NCBI GenBank assembly: GCA_937927945.1
Contig: CALEYW010000015.1
Coordinates: 1 to 64,000 of the forward strand
DNA length: 64,000 bases
Direction: 5' to 3'
From: an uncultured candidate division WPS-2 bacterium
Lineage (GTDB): Bacteria > Vulcanimicrobiota > Vulcanimicrobiia > Vulcanimicrobiales > Vulcanimicrobiaceae
Shown here: positions 8,073 to 16,340 of the stretch, one piece after another
Layout: each line of letters begins with the position of its first letter
How positions within the stretch are numbered: position 1 is the first letter of the stretch
Position numbers and translations under genes: made by a program
Notes under the pieces: model-generated
Told to the model about the DNA's origin: nothing
Database searches by the model: none
What the model saw: only the letters and a program-made list of their open reading frames with translations

Positions 8073-9968
8073 GTGACACCCGAAGAGCCGAGCCTCCCGA
8101 AAGTCTCCCTGCGCCCACCCGAAGTGATCCGGATGGTGATCGTCGGGATCCTCGTCGCGCTCTCGCTCTCGCGCGTCGTCCCGGACTTCGTGCGTATCGT
8201 GTACCCGCTCAGTTTTTTCGGCTACAGCACGGACGGCGACGCGAACGTGATCCGCGCGCCGGTCTCGGCGCACCCGCCGGTGCCCGCCCCGCATACTGCG
8301 ACGCCGTCTCCGGCCAAGCGGCTGCTGCGGAACATCACCTCGGTGCTGCGGCAGCGAGCGCGCCCGCACACCGGCGATCTCATCCTGCTCGGCGACCACG
8401 TGCGCATCGACCGCATCAAACCGTTCGACCGCAAGCCGGGCATCGCCGGGCACTCGTTCACCTATGACAACCCGCAGCGGTACATCCCGATCGAACGGCA
8501 CGGAACCGAGCGCGTCCTGCACCTCGTCGCGATCAAGGAGACGAACCGCAACCGCTTCCTCGACATGCTCCGCATCGTGCTGTTCGTCGTCGCCGTGTCA
8601 CTCGGCGCGATCCTTTTTCTGGTGAAGCCGAGCATCGCAACCGCCGCGTTCTTCGTGTTCTGCTTGGCCGGCGTCGAGGCGCCCTCGACCTACCTCGACA
8701 CCATCATGCCGGCCCCGTGGCGGCAGATCTCGATGTGGATCGGCGACACCATCCGCGGAGCGGTCCGGTCCGCGCTGATGCTCTTCGCGCTCTGTCTGAT
8801 CGACGGGGACACCGATGCTCCCCGCGAGCGCCTCTTCGCCTGGGTCGCGGCGGGTTTCGCGGTCGTCCTCGGAACGCTCAACGCGTACGCGCAGTGGGCG
8901 TTGAATTACGGCGCGCTCCCCGCCCAGCGCCTGGACACGCTCGTCGCGCAAGCGAACTACGCCGTAGCTGCGATGACCGCCGTCGCGTTGACGATCGCGT
9001 TTTTGCGTGCGCGTCACAACGACCGCCACCGCATCGGCTGGATCGCCGCGGGGTTCCTCTTTGCCGGGGCCGCGCGGTTCGCGTCGGACCAGCTCTATCC
9101 GCCGGGCTACATCCCCATCTGGTTCAACAGCATCCTCGTCTCCATGACCATCGTCCCGATCGTCACCATCGGGATCGCGGTCGTACGGCACCAGTTCTTC
9201 AACGTCGACTTCGTCGTGAGCCGGGCCATCGTGTACGTCGCGGTGACCGCGGCGTTCATCGGGACGATCACCGTCGCCGAAGAGATCGGGACGTACGCGT
9301 TCTACAACAACACCGATTTCGCGTACGGCTATCTGATCGCCGTTTCGATGGGCGTAGCACTCTTCACCGGAAGGCTGATGGGATTCCTCAACCATCTCGT
9401 GGACCGGTTCCTCTTCCGCGACCGGGGGCACCAGCGGCAGGCGCTGGAGTTCATCGCCGGCTACATCCTCGACGCCGAAACGGTCGAGGACGTGTATCGC
9501 GCGCTGCTGCAGGACGCGGCGCACGCGTTGAAGCTCTCGTTCGGCGGCATTCTCGCGCGTCAGCCCGACGGCGGATACCTGCTCGCCGAGAATTTCGACT
9601 GGCCGGCGGATTTCGTCATCAAATTGAGTCCGAGCGACGAGTTGACCCAGGCGATCACCCGGACGCGCGGTGCGCTCACCTTCACCGGTAAAGATACCCG
9701 GCTCATCCAAAAATCGTTCCCGAACGAACGGCTGACGTTCGCCGCGCCGATCTTCTTCGACCGCACGGTGAGCGGGATCGTCGTGTACGGCCACAACGTG
9801 AGCGGTCTCGATCTCGATCCGGACGAGCGCGAACACCTCATCCGGGTCGTGGCGCATGCGTCGATCGCGCTCAACGCGATCGAGCTCGCGAAATACCGCG
9901 ACGCCGCCGAAGCGGCCGGAGTCGCGACGCCGACGCTGACTAGTGCCCCACTCCCTGGTACCGGTTGA
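8073..9968 (+). CDS. Polytopic membrane sensor with C-terminal GAF domain, no kinase
   Basis: This 631-residue protein begins with a membrane helix (about 12-30). An exported segment of some 130 residues follows, then a run of about eight helices (roughly 166-435), then a soluble GAF-like domain (about 450-610). The stretch FFNVDFVVSRAIVY before the last helices resembles the membrane sensor part of ComP-like kinases. The protein stops after the GAF domain: there is no HisKA, HATPase, GGDEF or other output domain. It may signal by protein contact or be a cofactor-binding membrane protein. The start is GTG at 8073, shortly after the acyl-CoA dehydrogenase. Its last 29 bases overlap the convergent ABC permease gene. 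Confidence 0.75.
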   Translation: MTPEEPSLPKVSLRPPEVIRMVIVGILVALSLSRVVPDFVRIVYPLSFFGYSTDGDANVIRAPVSAHPPVPAPHTATPSPAKRLLRNITSVLRQRARPHTGDLILLGDHVRIDRIKPFDRKPGIAGHSFTYDNPQRYIPIERHGTERVLHLVAIKETNRNRFLDMLRIVLFVVAVSLGAILFLVKPSIATAAFFVFCLAGVEAPSTYLDTIMPAPWRQISMWIGDTIRGAVRSALMLFALCLIDGDTDAPRERLFAWVAAGFAVVLGTLNAYAQWALNYGALPAQRLDTLVAQANYAVAAMTAVALTIAFLRARHNDRHRIGWIAAGFLFAGAARFASDQLYPPGYIPIWFNSILVSMTIVPIVTIGIAVVRHQFFNVDFVVSRAIVYVAVTAAFIGTITVAEEIGTYAFYNNTDFAYGYLIAVSMGVALFTGRLMGFLNHLVDRFLFRDRGHQRQALEFIAGYILDAETVEDVYRALLQDAAHALKLSFGGILARQPDGGYLLAENFDWPADFVIKLSPSDELTQAITRTRGALTFTGKDTRLIQKSFPNERLTFAAPIFFDRTVSGIVVYGHNVSGLDLDPDEREHLIRVVAHASIALNAIELAKYRDAAEAAGVATPTLTSAPLPGTG

Positions 9969-10755
9969 GTCCGAAGCGCCAGAAGACGTACGCCAGCGCA
10001 ACGAAGACGACTCCGATCGCCGGCGTGAGCAGCCCGGCGACCGGCGGCAGCCCGAGGCCGCTCATCCCTTTGTGCAGGAAATAGCGCGCCGGAAAATAGT
10101 TCATGAACGCGAACGGAAACACGAACGTGAGCACGAGCCGCACGCTGCGCGTGTAGATCGTGATCGGATAGCGGGTGAACTCCTGTTCGAGCTGCACAAA
10201 AATCCAGCGCAGCGCGTCGACCTTCACGAACCAGAACGCGGCGGTCGAGATGATCAGGTTGATGCCCAGGTCGATGAGCGCGCCGCCGATGACGATCGGC
10301 GGTATGAACGTGAGGAACAGCGCGTCGACGTGCACGCCGGCGTAGATCGTCGCCGCGACGAACGTGAAGATCGCCAGCACGAGCTCGTCCGGAAAAACCT
10401 GGCCCGGCGTCGCGATCGCCTGGAAGAGCGTATCCAGCGGGCGGACCAGCAGCCGGTCGAACTCCCCGTCGCGAATGTGTTCCGGGATTTCGCCGACCGT
10501 CGAAAACAGCGTGTTGTGCAGCGCGTGGGCGACCATCCAGATCGCGTACAGGAACGCCATGTCACGGAAGCTCCAGCCGTTCATCGACGGGAAGCGCGAC
10601 AGCACGATCCAGAGCGCCGCGATCGACGACCCGTGATAGACGAACGTGAAGGCGAACCAAACCAGGAAGTTCTCGCGGTACTCGAGCGTCGTGAGGATGT
10701 TGATGCGCCAGTACTGGCGGTAGACGCCCGCCATCCGCCGGAGCCCGAGTCCCAT
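9940..10755 (-). CDS. ABC-2 type exporter permease, second subunit
   Basis: This membrane protein of 271 residues has about six hydrophobic segments, including FLVWFAFTFVYH, ALIDLGINLIIS and LTFVFPFAFMNYFPA. It resembles the COG3694-type permeases that pair with a COG4587-type permease and a COG4586-type ATPase. GEFDRLLVRPLDTLFQ is the cytoplasmic loop characteristic of this group. The ATG at 10755 overlaps the stop of the preceding permease as TGATG, so translation is coupled. It is the last gene of a three-gene operon. The exported substrate is unknown. Confidence 0.85.
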   Translation of the reverse strand: MGLGLRRMAGVYRQYWRINILTTLEYRENFLVWFAFTFVYHGSSIAALWIVLSRFPSMNGWSFRDMAFLYAIWMVAHALHNTLFSTVGEIPEHIRDGEFDRLLVRPLDTLFQAIATPGQVFPDELVLAIFTFVAATIYAGVHVDALFLTFIPPIVIGGALIDLGINLIISTAAFWFVKVDALRWIFVQLEQEFTRYPITIYTRSVRLVLTFVFPFAFMNYFPARYFLHKGMSGLGLPPVAGLLTPAIGVVFVALAYVFWRFGLNRYQGVGH

Positions 10756-11582
10756 CAGCCGCCCTGCACGACGATGCGGCGCGAACCCGCCCGCCACATC
10801 ACGGTCGAGACGAGCGCCAGCACGACGATCCACACCAGCTGCAGGCCCATCGACTCGAGGTAGCGCGAGGGCGGGATCACGCCGACGTAGATCAGCAGCG
10901 GGGTGGAGAACATCGCCGCGAACGGGAGCGCGTAGATGAAGTTCTGCAGGAAGGCCGGGAACAGGATCAGCGGGATCAGCTCGCCGCCGAACAGATCGGT
11001 CAGCCACGTCACGATCAGCTGCACCGCGCTGATCTCGAGCGTCCAGAACGCGCTGCAGTTCAGGAGGAAGTTCAGAAAGAACCCGACCATGTACCCCAGG
11101 AAGAAGCTGAGCGCGAAGGCGGCGAGCACCGCCGGCGCCGGCACGATGATGTGAAAGATCAGCAGCGCGATCAGCGTCGCTGGAATCAGCAGCACCGCGT
11201 GAAAGAGCACTTCGCCCGTGCCGTCCGCGAAGAAATAGAACGGCACGATGATCGGTTTGAGGAAGTCGGTCGCGATGCTTCCGTCGTGCAGTTTGTCCTT
11301 GAGCGCGCGGGTCTGATCGATGTCCATGACGATCCCCATCAGCAGCGCGACCGCCGAGTAGGTGATGATGGCGTGCCGGGAGAGTTCATGCGGGGCCGCG
11401 TTGTGCGCGTAGAGTGCCGTCCACACCATGCGCAACAGATAGACCCGAACGACGAACGATCCGATCGTCGTGAAGACGTCGAAGCGGTACGTCGCTTCGC
11501 GGGCCATCGCGGTGCGGGCGAACTCGACGTAGGGCTCCAGCCGAAAGCGCGGCCGGCGGCGTCCTTCGGCCGTCCCGATCAC
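10755..11582 (-). CDS. ABC-2 type exporter permease, first subunit
   Basis: This 275-residue permease with about six hydrophobic segments is the second gene of the exporter operon. DGSIATDFLKPI corresponds to the conserved loop seen in its partner. The GTG at 11582 overlaps the ATPase stop as GTGA, and a longer upstream reading frame is ruled out because it would lie inside the ATPase gene. Together with the following permease it should form a heterodimeric channel driven by the neighbouring ATPase. Confidence 0.85.
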   Translation of the reverse strand: MIGTAEGRRRPRFRLEPYVEFARTAMAREATYRFDVFTTIGSFVVRVYLLRMVWTALYAHNAAPHELSRHAIITYSAVALLMGIVMDIDQTRALKDKLHDGSIATDFLKPIIVPFYFFADGTGEVLFHAVLLIPATLIALLIFHIIVPAPAVLAAFALSFFLGYMVGFFLNFLLNCSAFWTLEISAVQLIVTWLTDLFGGELIPLILFPAFLQNFIYALPFAAMFSTPLLIYVGVIPPSRYLESMGLQLVWIVVLALVSTVMWRAGSRRIVVQGG

Positions 11583-12586
11583 GACGGCGTCCCCACCGGG
11601 CCGTGTTGGTAACCTTCTACGTAGATACGGCGGACGATCGTGTCGATGTCGGGCTCGATGATCGAGACGTCGCTGATCGGGTAGCGTTCCATCACCCGCC
11701 GGATCAGCGCCTCGGCGCTGAGCAGGCGCCGGTCGAAGCGCAGCCGGGCGACGAGGCCCTCCCGGCCTTCGAGTTCGGCGCCCGGCACGTCGATCTCGAT
11801 CGGCGCCTCGGCGAAGGTGACGACCAGCGTCCGGTGGGTTCCGTACTCGGTGCGCAGCCGCTCGAGCGCGCCGTCGAAGATGACGCGCCCCTCGTCGATC
11901 AGGATCACCCGCGGCGTCAGCCGCTCGACGTCGGCGAGATCGTGCGTGGTGAGGATCACCGTCGTCCCGCGTTCCCGGTTGACGCGGGTGATGAATTCGC
12001 GGATCGCTTCCTTGGCCACCACGTCCAGGCCGATCGTCGGTTCGTCGAGGTATACGATCTTGGGGTCGTGCAGCATCGCGGCGGCGAAATCGCCGCGCAT
12101 GCGCTCGCCGAGCGAGAGTTGCCGCACCGGCGTGTCGAAGAAACGCTCGAGGTCGAGAATCGCCGAGAAGTGGGCGAGATTCTCGAGATACCGGTTGCGC
12201 GGCACGTCGTAGATCGCGCGCAGGAGCTCGAACGACTCGCGCAGCGGCAGGTCCCAATAGAGCTGGCTGCGCTGGCCGAACACGACGCCGATGTTCTCGG
12301 CATTCTCCTGGCGGCGCTGATACGGGACGACGCCCGCCACCCGGACGCTCCCCGACGTCGGCACCAAGATGCCGGTGAGTATCTTGATCGTGGTCGACTT
12401 GCCGGCCCCGTTCGGGCCGAGGTATCCGACCAGCTCGCCCTCGGCCAGCGTGAAGTTGACGCCGTCGACCGCTACCTTGTCTTCGTACTCTCGCGAGAAC
12501 AGCGCTCGCACCGCGCCGCCGATTCCGGGACGGCGCACGATGCGCCGGAACACCTTCGTGAGATCAGTCGCCTCGATGATCGCCAT
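11579..12586 (-). CDS. ABC-2 exporter ATP-binding protein
   Basis: At 335 residues this ATPase is longer than a minimal ABC subunit, matching the COG4586 group. Walker A is GPNGAGKSTT (about residue 58), Walker B IVYLDEPTIGLD, and the H-loop LTTHDLADVER. The signature is LSLGERMRGDFA instead of the usual LSGGQ, which is normal for this subgroup. Insertions around VRRPGIGGAVRALFSREYEDK sit before the Walker A, as expected for the family. It is the first gene of the operon with two permeases and energises export of an unidentified compound. Confidence 0.9.
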   Translation of the reverse strand: MAIIEATDLTKVFRRIVRRPGIGGAVRALFSREYEDKVAVDGVNFTLAEGELVGYLGPNGAGKSTTIKILTGILVPTSGSVRVAGVVPYQRRQENAENIGVVFGQRSQLYWDLPLRESFELLRAIYDVPRNRYLENLAHFSAILDLERFFDTPVRQLSLGERMRGDFAAAMLHDPKIVYLDEPTIGLDVVAKEAIREFITRVNRERGTTVILTTHDLADVERLTPRVILIDEGRVIFDGALERLRTEYGTHRTLVVTFAEAPIEIDVPGAELEGREGLVARLRFDRRLLSAEALIRRVMERYPISDVSIIEPDIDTIVRRIYVEGYQHGPVGTPS

Positions 12587-12640
12587 GCGTGCTTACGACT
12601 TCCATGATTGCGAACGCGAAGCATTGTCGACCCGTAACGG

Positions 12641-13060
12641 TCAGGCACCGGCTCGCGCCGCGAGACGCTCGAGGTTTGCCGACAGCCCATCGCCGATCCG
12701 CCGCGCGGCGCGCGCCAACAGGAGGCCGGCAAAAGGGCCGCTCGTCCTGACGCTCGCTTCGAGGGTCGCGCCGTCTTCTCGCGCCGCGACGTTCCAGCGC
12801 AACCGCAGCGTCGCGAGCGGACCGAACGTCAGCTCCAGCGCGAGCAGGCGGTTCGGGACGACGGCTTCGATGCGGAACGCCGTCTGCGGAGCGCCTTTGG
12901 GTTTCATGGTCAGCACGCCGCCCGGGCGGAGCGGCCCCTCGACGGTCATCCACTGGACCCCGTGGTTCCACTCGGCCCAGCGCTTGCCGTCCAGCAGCAC
13001 CTCCCAGACCCGCTCCGGCGGCGCCGCGCACGGCGTAGCGGCAGTCCGTTCCCAACTCAT
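12641..13060 (-). CDS. SRPBCC (START-like) domain protein, polyketide cyclase/CoxG-like
   Basis: This 139-residue protein has the helix-grip fold pattern of SRPBCC proteins: an N-terminal strand followed by PPERVWEVLLDGKRWAEW, then beta strands and a long C-terminal helix GPFAGLLLARAARRIGDGL. Such proteins bind hydrophobic ligands in a cavity; the ligand here is unknown. I chose the ATG at 13060 because GGAAGA lies about ten bases upstream and the family normally starts right before this point. A second ATG at 13078 would overlap the start of the divergent gene. Confidence 0.75.
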   Translation of the reverse strand: MSWERTAATPCAAPPERVWEVLLDGKRWAEWNHGVQWMTVEGPLRPGGVLTMKPKGAPQTAFRIEAVVPNRLLALELTFGPLATLRLRWNVAAREDGATLEASVRTSGPFAGLLLARAARRIGDGLSANLERLAARAGA

Positions 13061-13076
13061 CGCGAAGACGTCTTCC

Positions 13077-13574
13077 ATGGACGAGGACCAGAACCCAATC
13101 GTCGCAATGGCGCAGAAGATCCGGGCCCGCCGGGATTTGGGCGCCGCGATCGATTCGGCGACCGGCAACGTCGCCGTCCCGCGCGGCGACGACGCGGCCT
13201 CGCGTTTCGCCGCATTGACCGACGTGCTGGCGACCGGGGTCAAGCGGCTGAACTCGATCCTCGGATCGCGCAACGGCGTGACGATCGTGCGGCTCGAAAA
13301 CCCGCCGCGGCTGCGGTTGCGGTTTCGCGAGAAGCGCATCGCGCTCGATCTCGATGCGGAGCGCCAGCTCGTAATCGTCACCGGCGCCGGGCTCGAGGGC
13401 GAGTATCAGTTCCTCGACGACGACACGCCCGCGCTGATGAACCTCTCGAAGTTCTCGACCGACGCCGGCTACCGCGATCCCCTGACCGGCTCCCAGCTCC
13501 TCAAGACGATCGCCGAAGACGCCCAGATCCCGCGCCCAGCCCACCTCGACGAACCCGGCCCAATGCGCTTTTAG
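13077..13574 (+). CDS. Conserved-looking hypothetical protein
   Basis: I do not recognise this 165-residue soluble protein. It has no signal peptide or membrane segment. After an amphipathic N-terminal part comes an alternating strand pattern (GVTIVRLENPPRLRLRF, then RIALDLDAERQLVIVTG), which suggests a compact alpha/beta domain. The C-terminus ends in a charged helix and a proline-rich tail. The ATG at 13077 lies in a CCATGG palindrome shared with the divergent strand; an ATG at 13107 is a possible alternative start. It is followed by a GC-rich hairpin and the convergent nth gene. Confidence 0.6.
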   Translation: MDEDQNPIVAMAQKIRARRDLGAAIDSATGNVAVPRGDDAASRFAALTDVLATGVKRLNSILGSRNGVTIVRLENPPRLRLRFREKRIALDLDAERQLVIVTGAGLEGEYQFLDDDTPALMNLSKFSTDAGYRDPLTGSQLLKTIAEDAQIPRPAHLDEPGPMRF

Positions 13575-13609
13575 CAAGTTTAAAGGCGCTCCGCCCCAGG
13601 CTGCGCGCC

Positions 13610-13628
13610 CCCCACGCGGAGCGTGGGG
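13610..13628. terminator. GC-rich hairpin between convergent genes
   Basis: An 8-bp perfect stem CCCCACGC/GCGTGGGG with a 3-base loop lies in the 85-base gap between the hypothetical gene and nth. No T-run follows on either strand, so it is a stable hairpin in a terminator position rather than a textbook intrinsic terminator. Confidence 0.5.
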
Positions 13629-13659
13629 CCCCCGGTCCGACCTCGCAACGACACTTTCC

Positions 13660-14361
13660 TCAACGCGCGATAGTGCTGCGCTCGGTCCGCCGCCGGACTA
13701 AACTGCGTTCAACAATCTTGCGTGACGGGCACATCGTGACGGGGCAGCGCGCGCACAGCGGGATGGGAGCTTTGCAGATCTCGCGGCCGTGGAGGATCAG
13801 CCAGTGGTGCGCGTGGCGCCATTTTTCGCGCGGCACGAGCTTGGTGACGTCGTCCTCGACGCCGCGCGGCGTCGTCGCGAGCGTGAGGCCCAAGCGGTGC
13901 GAGACGCGGAAGACGTGCGTGTCGACCGCGAACGCCGCTTCGGCGAAGACGACCGACAGCACGACGTTGGCGGTCTTGCGGCCGACCCCGGGGAGCCCTT
14001 CGAGCGCTGCGCGCTCGCCGGGCACCGCGCCGCCGTGTTCGGCGACGAGCCCTTGCGCGGCGGCGATGACGTTCTTCGCCTTCGTGCGGAAGAACCCGCA
14101 CGACTTGATGATCCCTTCGACGTCCGCTCGATCGGCGCGCGCGAGCGACGCGGCGTCGGGATAGCACGCGAAGAGCTGCGGCGTCGTGAGGTTGACCCGC
14201 GCGTCCGTGCACTGCGCGCTGAGGATCACCGCGATCAACAGCTCGAACGGGTTGCCGTACTGCAGCGCCGTCACCGCGTTCGGATACGTCTGCTCGAGAA
14301 TCGCCAGTTCCTGGAGCGCAACCGCGCGCGAGACCTTGCGCTTGGGGAACGGGATCGTCAT
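13660..14361 (-). CDS. nth: Endonuclease III (DNA glycosylase/AP lyase)
   Basis: This base-excision repair enzyme of 233 residues removes oxidised pyrimidines and cleaves abasic sites. The helix-hairpin-helix LPGVGRKTANVVLS contains the catalytic lysine, and the catalytic aspartate lies in AVDTHVFRVSHRLGL. The C-terminal iron-sulfur cluster ligands are present as C-x6-C-x2-C-x4-C. The last spacing is one residue shorter than the usual x5. The ATG at 14361 fits the family; the open frame extends upstream but would overlap the divergent gene. Confidence 0.93.
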   Translation of the reverse strand: MTIPFPKRKVSRAVALQELAILEQTYPNAVTALQYGNPFELLIAVILSAQCTDARVNLTTPQLFACYPDAASLARADRADVEGIIKSCGFFRTKAKNVIAAAQGLVAEHGGAVPGERAALEGLPGVGRKTANVVLSVVFAEAAFAVDTHVFRVSHRLGLTLATTPRGVEDDVTKLVPREKWRHAHHWLILHGREICKAPIPLCARCPVTMCPSRKIVERSLVRRRTERSTIAR

Positions 14362-14425
14362 CGGCCTCAACCTTCGCGGCCCCGCGAGCGAGACTTTTTC
14401 GGCCGGCGTCGAAGCGGGTGGGGCT

Positions 14426-15022
14426 ATGCCGTTTCTCAAGCAGAAGGATTTGTCCGTTCCGCCCGGTCAGACCGTGACCGACGGGTTCCCGGTCCTGCAC
14501 GTCGGCGACATCCCGACGATCGACCTCGCGGCCTGGCGGCTGCGGATCTTCGGAGCGGTCGCCAACCCCATCGAACTGAGCTGGAAGGACTTGCGGTCCC
14601 TGCCGGCAGCCGAATTCCGCGGCGACATCCATTGTGTCACCCGCTGGTCGAAGAAGAACACGCACTGGGTCGGGGTCAAGTTCTCGACGTTGGTGGAGCG
14701 CGTCCAGCCGAACCCCGGCGCGAAGTTCGTCGTGCAGCACGCGGACAACGACTACACGACGAACCTGCCGCTCTCGACGATGCTCGATGACGACGTGCTC
14801 GTGGCGTATGAGTTCGACGGGCAGCCGATCGAGCCGATCCACGGCGGACCGATCCGGATGCTCGTCCCGAAGAAGTATTTCTGGAAGAGCGCCAAGTGGC
14901 TGCATGGCATCGAGTTCCGCGATACCGACCAGAAGGGCTTCTGGGAGGTGCGCGGCTACAACAACGACGCCGACCCGTGGAAGGAAGAACGCTACGCCGA
15001 CCTTCCCGCCTGGTTCGGCTGA
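14426..15022 (+). CDS. Sulfite-oxidase-like molybdopterin oxidoreductase (YuiH/SuoX-fold)
   Basis: This 198-residue protein is a single sulfite-oxidase molybdopterin-binding domain. The molybdenum-coordinating cysteine is in GDIHCVTRWSKK, followed by the HWVGVKF and GGPIRMLVPKKYFWKSAKWL segments typical of cytosolic SuoX-like proteins (COG2041). There is no Tat or Sec signal, no haem domain and no dimerisation domain. It is therefore likely a cytoplasmic enzyme rather than a true periplasmic sulfite dehydrogenase. The start at 14426 follows GGTGGGGCT. The natural substrate of this subgroup is not established. Confidence 0.85.
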   Translation: MPFLKQKDLSVPPGQTVTDGFPVLHVGDIPTIDLAAWRLRIFGAVANPIELSWKDLRSLPAAEFRGDIHCVTRWSKKNTHWVGVKFSTLVERVQPNPGAKFVVQHADNDYTTNLPLSTMLDDDVLVAYEFDGQPIEPIHGGPIRMLVPKKYFWKSAKWLHGIEFRDTDQKGFWEVRGYNNDADPWKEERYADLPAWFG

Positions 15023-15174
15023 GGCGGTTTCGCCCGACGCTCACAGCGGCTTTACATTCCCCAGAAGGAGCACAGCTACCGGAATGGAACCCGCCGCTTA
15101 CCAACGACGTTGGTGGACTGTCTCGACGCTCTAGGGCCGAGACCGAATCTGACTAGGATGGGGGGTGAAGAAAC

Positions 15175-15234
15175 ATGGCTGCAAAGAAGAAAGCTGCGAA
15201 GAAGAAACCCGCGAAGAAGGGCAAGAAGAAGTAG
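15175..15234 (+). CDS. 19-residue lysine-rich peptide
   Basis: This tiny reading frame encodes 19 residues, 11 of them lysine and 5 alanine, arranged as A-A-K-K-K type blocks with one proline and one glycine. A strong purine-rich ribosome site (GGGGGTGAAG) lies just upstream, and TAGGAT, a possible -10 element, sits about 20 bases before the start. A T7 run and then a bidirectional hairpin follow the stop. The composition resembles the tails of histone H1-like proteins, which would suggest nucleic acid binding, but this is inference. Translation is supported only by the ribosome site and isolated position. Confidence 0.5.
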   Translation: MAAKKKAAKKKPAKKGKKK

Positions 15235-15287
15235 GTCCGTCCACGATTTTTTTAGAGTCCGAACTTCGTCATTATTCCAAACCGAAA

Positions 15288-15315
15288 AGGCGCGCCCGGT
15301 AAACCGGACGCGCCT
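15288..15315. terminator. Bidirectional intrinsic terminator
   Basis: AGGCGCGCCCGG pairs with CCGGACGCGCCT around a TAAA loop, with one mismatch in the stem. A pyrimidine/T-rich tail (TCTTCTTTTCC) follows on the plus strand, and CTTTTCGGTTT follows on the minus strand. It separates the lysine-rich peptide gene from the convergent lipoprotein gene and probably ends both transcripts. Confidence 0.75.
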
Positions 15316-15347
15316 CTTCTTTTCCTTCGAGTTTCATACTTCGCGCT

Positions 15348-16214
15348 TCACTTCGAGTCGAAGACCCCGATCAGTGCCAGGCCGCCGTTGCACGGCACGG
15401 GCGTGGTCGCGCCGGCGATCGCGGTCGTGCAATCGATCGCGAAGAGTGAGACGCCCGCGTAGGTCGAGAACGGCAGCGTTCCCGCGCTGTCGGGTTGGGT
15501 GAGCGAACCCGGCGCGAAGATCGAGGGCGCGGAAAGCGAGGTCAGCGGCGTGGCGCTCGTTCCGGTCGCCGCGCTCGCACCGACGCCGAACACGCTGCCG
15601 GTCGCGTTCGCCTGATTGCCGGAGCTCCCGGATTGCGTGATGGGATTGCTCGAGCCGACGAAGCCACCGACGCCGCTGGTTCCCTGCACCGTGAATGCCG
15701 CGGCGCTCGTTCCCACGCCGTACGCAACGGTGGCGAGAGCGGAATTCGCGGCGGCCTTGATCGACGCTGCATGGTGGAAACGGTACTGCGGCGTGGCGCT
15801 GTAGTTCTGGTCCTGGAACACCATGCAATTCGGCGCTCCGTTCTGGTCCGCGATCACGATCGAGTAGTTCGCGTTCGTGAGCGGCGGCAGGTTGCAAGCC
15901 GTCACGGCCGTGCTCGACGACGCGGAGCCCGCGCTCCGAGCGACCAGCGTGTTCGCGACAGCCGTCTGCGGCTGATAATCGCTCGCTTCCCCGAACGCAA
16001 GATTTGAAAACGCCGCGCTCGACGTCTGGCTGCCGGCACTTTGGAAGAAGTACACGTCGAGCGCGCCGACCTTCGGGTCGGCCTGCACGAAGCGCACCTG
16101 CGCGGTCCCTTGCGTTGCGTTGTTCACGAACGGCGACGTCGAACCGCCTCCGCAGGCTGCGAGCGAGAGCGCGGCTGGTACGGCGAGATACGCGGCGATG
16201 CGCGGTAGCTTCAT
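15348..16214 (-). CDS. DUF4397-like lipoprotein
   Basis: The 288-residue product has a lipoprotein signal peptide with lipobox LAAC near residue 20, followed by a Gly/Ser linker. The mature N-terminus TAQVRFVQADPKVGALDVYFF matches the opening of DUF4397 domains (V-R-x-x-x-A-x-P...DVY). The rest is rich in Ala, Ser, Thr and Gly with few charges, as in extracytoplasmic beta-sandwich proteins. It should be anchored to the outer face of a membrane. No enzymatic motif is visible and its role is unknown. It stands alone, with a terminator after it. Confidence 0.8.
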   Translation of the reverse strand: MKLPRIAAYLAVPAALSLAACGGGSTSPFVNNATQGTAQVRFVQADPKVGALDVYFFQSAGSQTSSAAFSNLAFGEASDYQPQTAVANTLVARSAGSASSSTAVTACNLPPLTNANYSIVIADQNGAPNCMVFQDQNYSATPQYRFHHAASIKAAANSALATVAYGVGTSAAAFTVQGTSGVGGFVGSSNPITQSGSSGNQANATGSVFGVGASAATGTSATPLTSLSAPSIFAPGSLTQPDSAGTLPFSTYAGVSLFAIDCTTAIAGATTPVPCNGGLALIGVFDSK

Positions 16215-16340
16215 TGTTTGATCCTGCTGGAGAGAGGAGTGGAGAGCCCCCGAACTCCTACCCTCGCGCTAGGCCGGCAAACGCGCCGCTCGACGTTTTC
16301 GATGAATGGCGGATTAACATCTGCTGTGCCGGCTGCCGCG

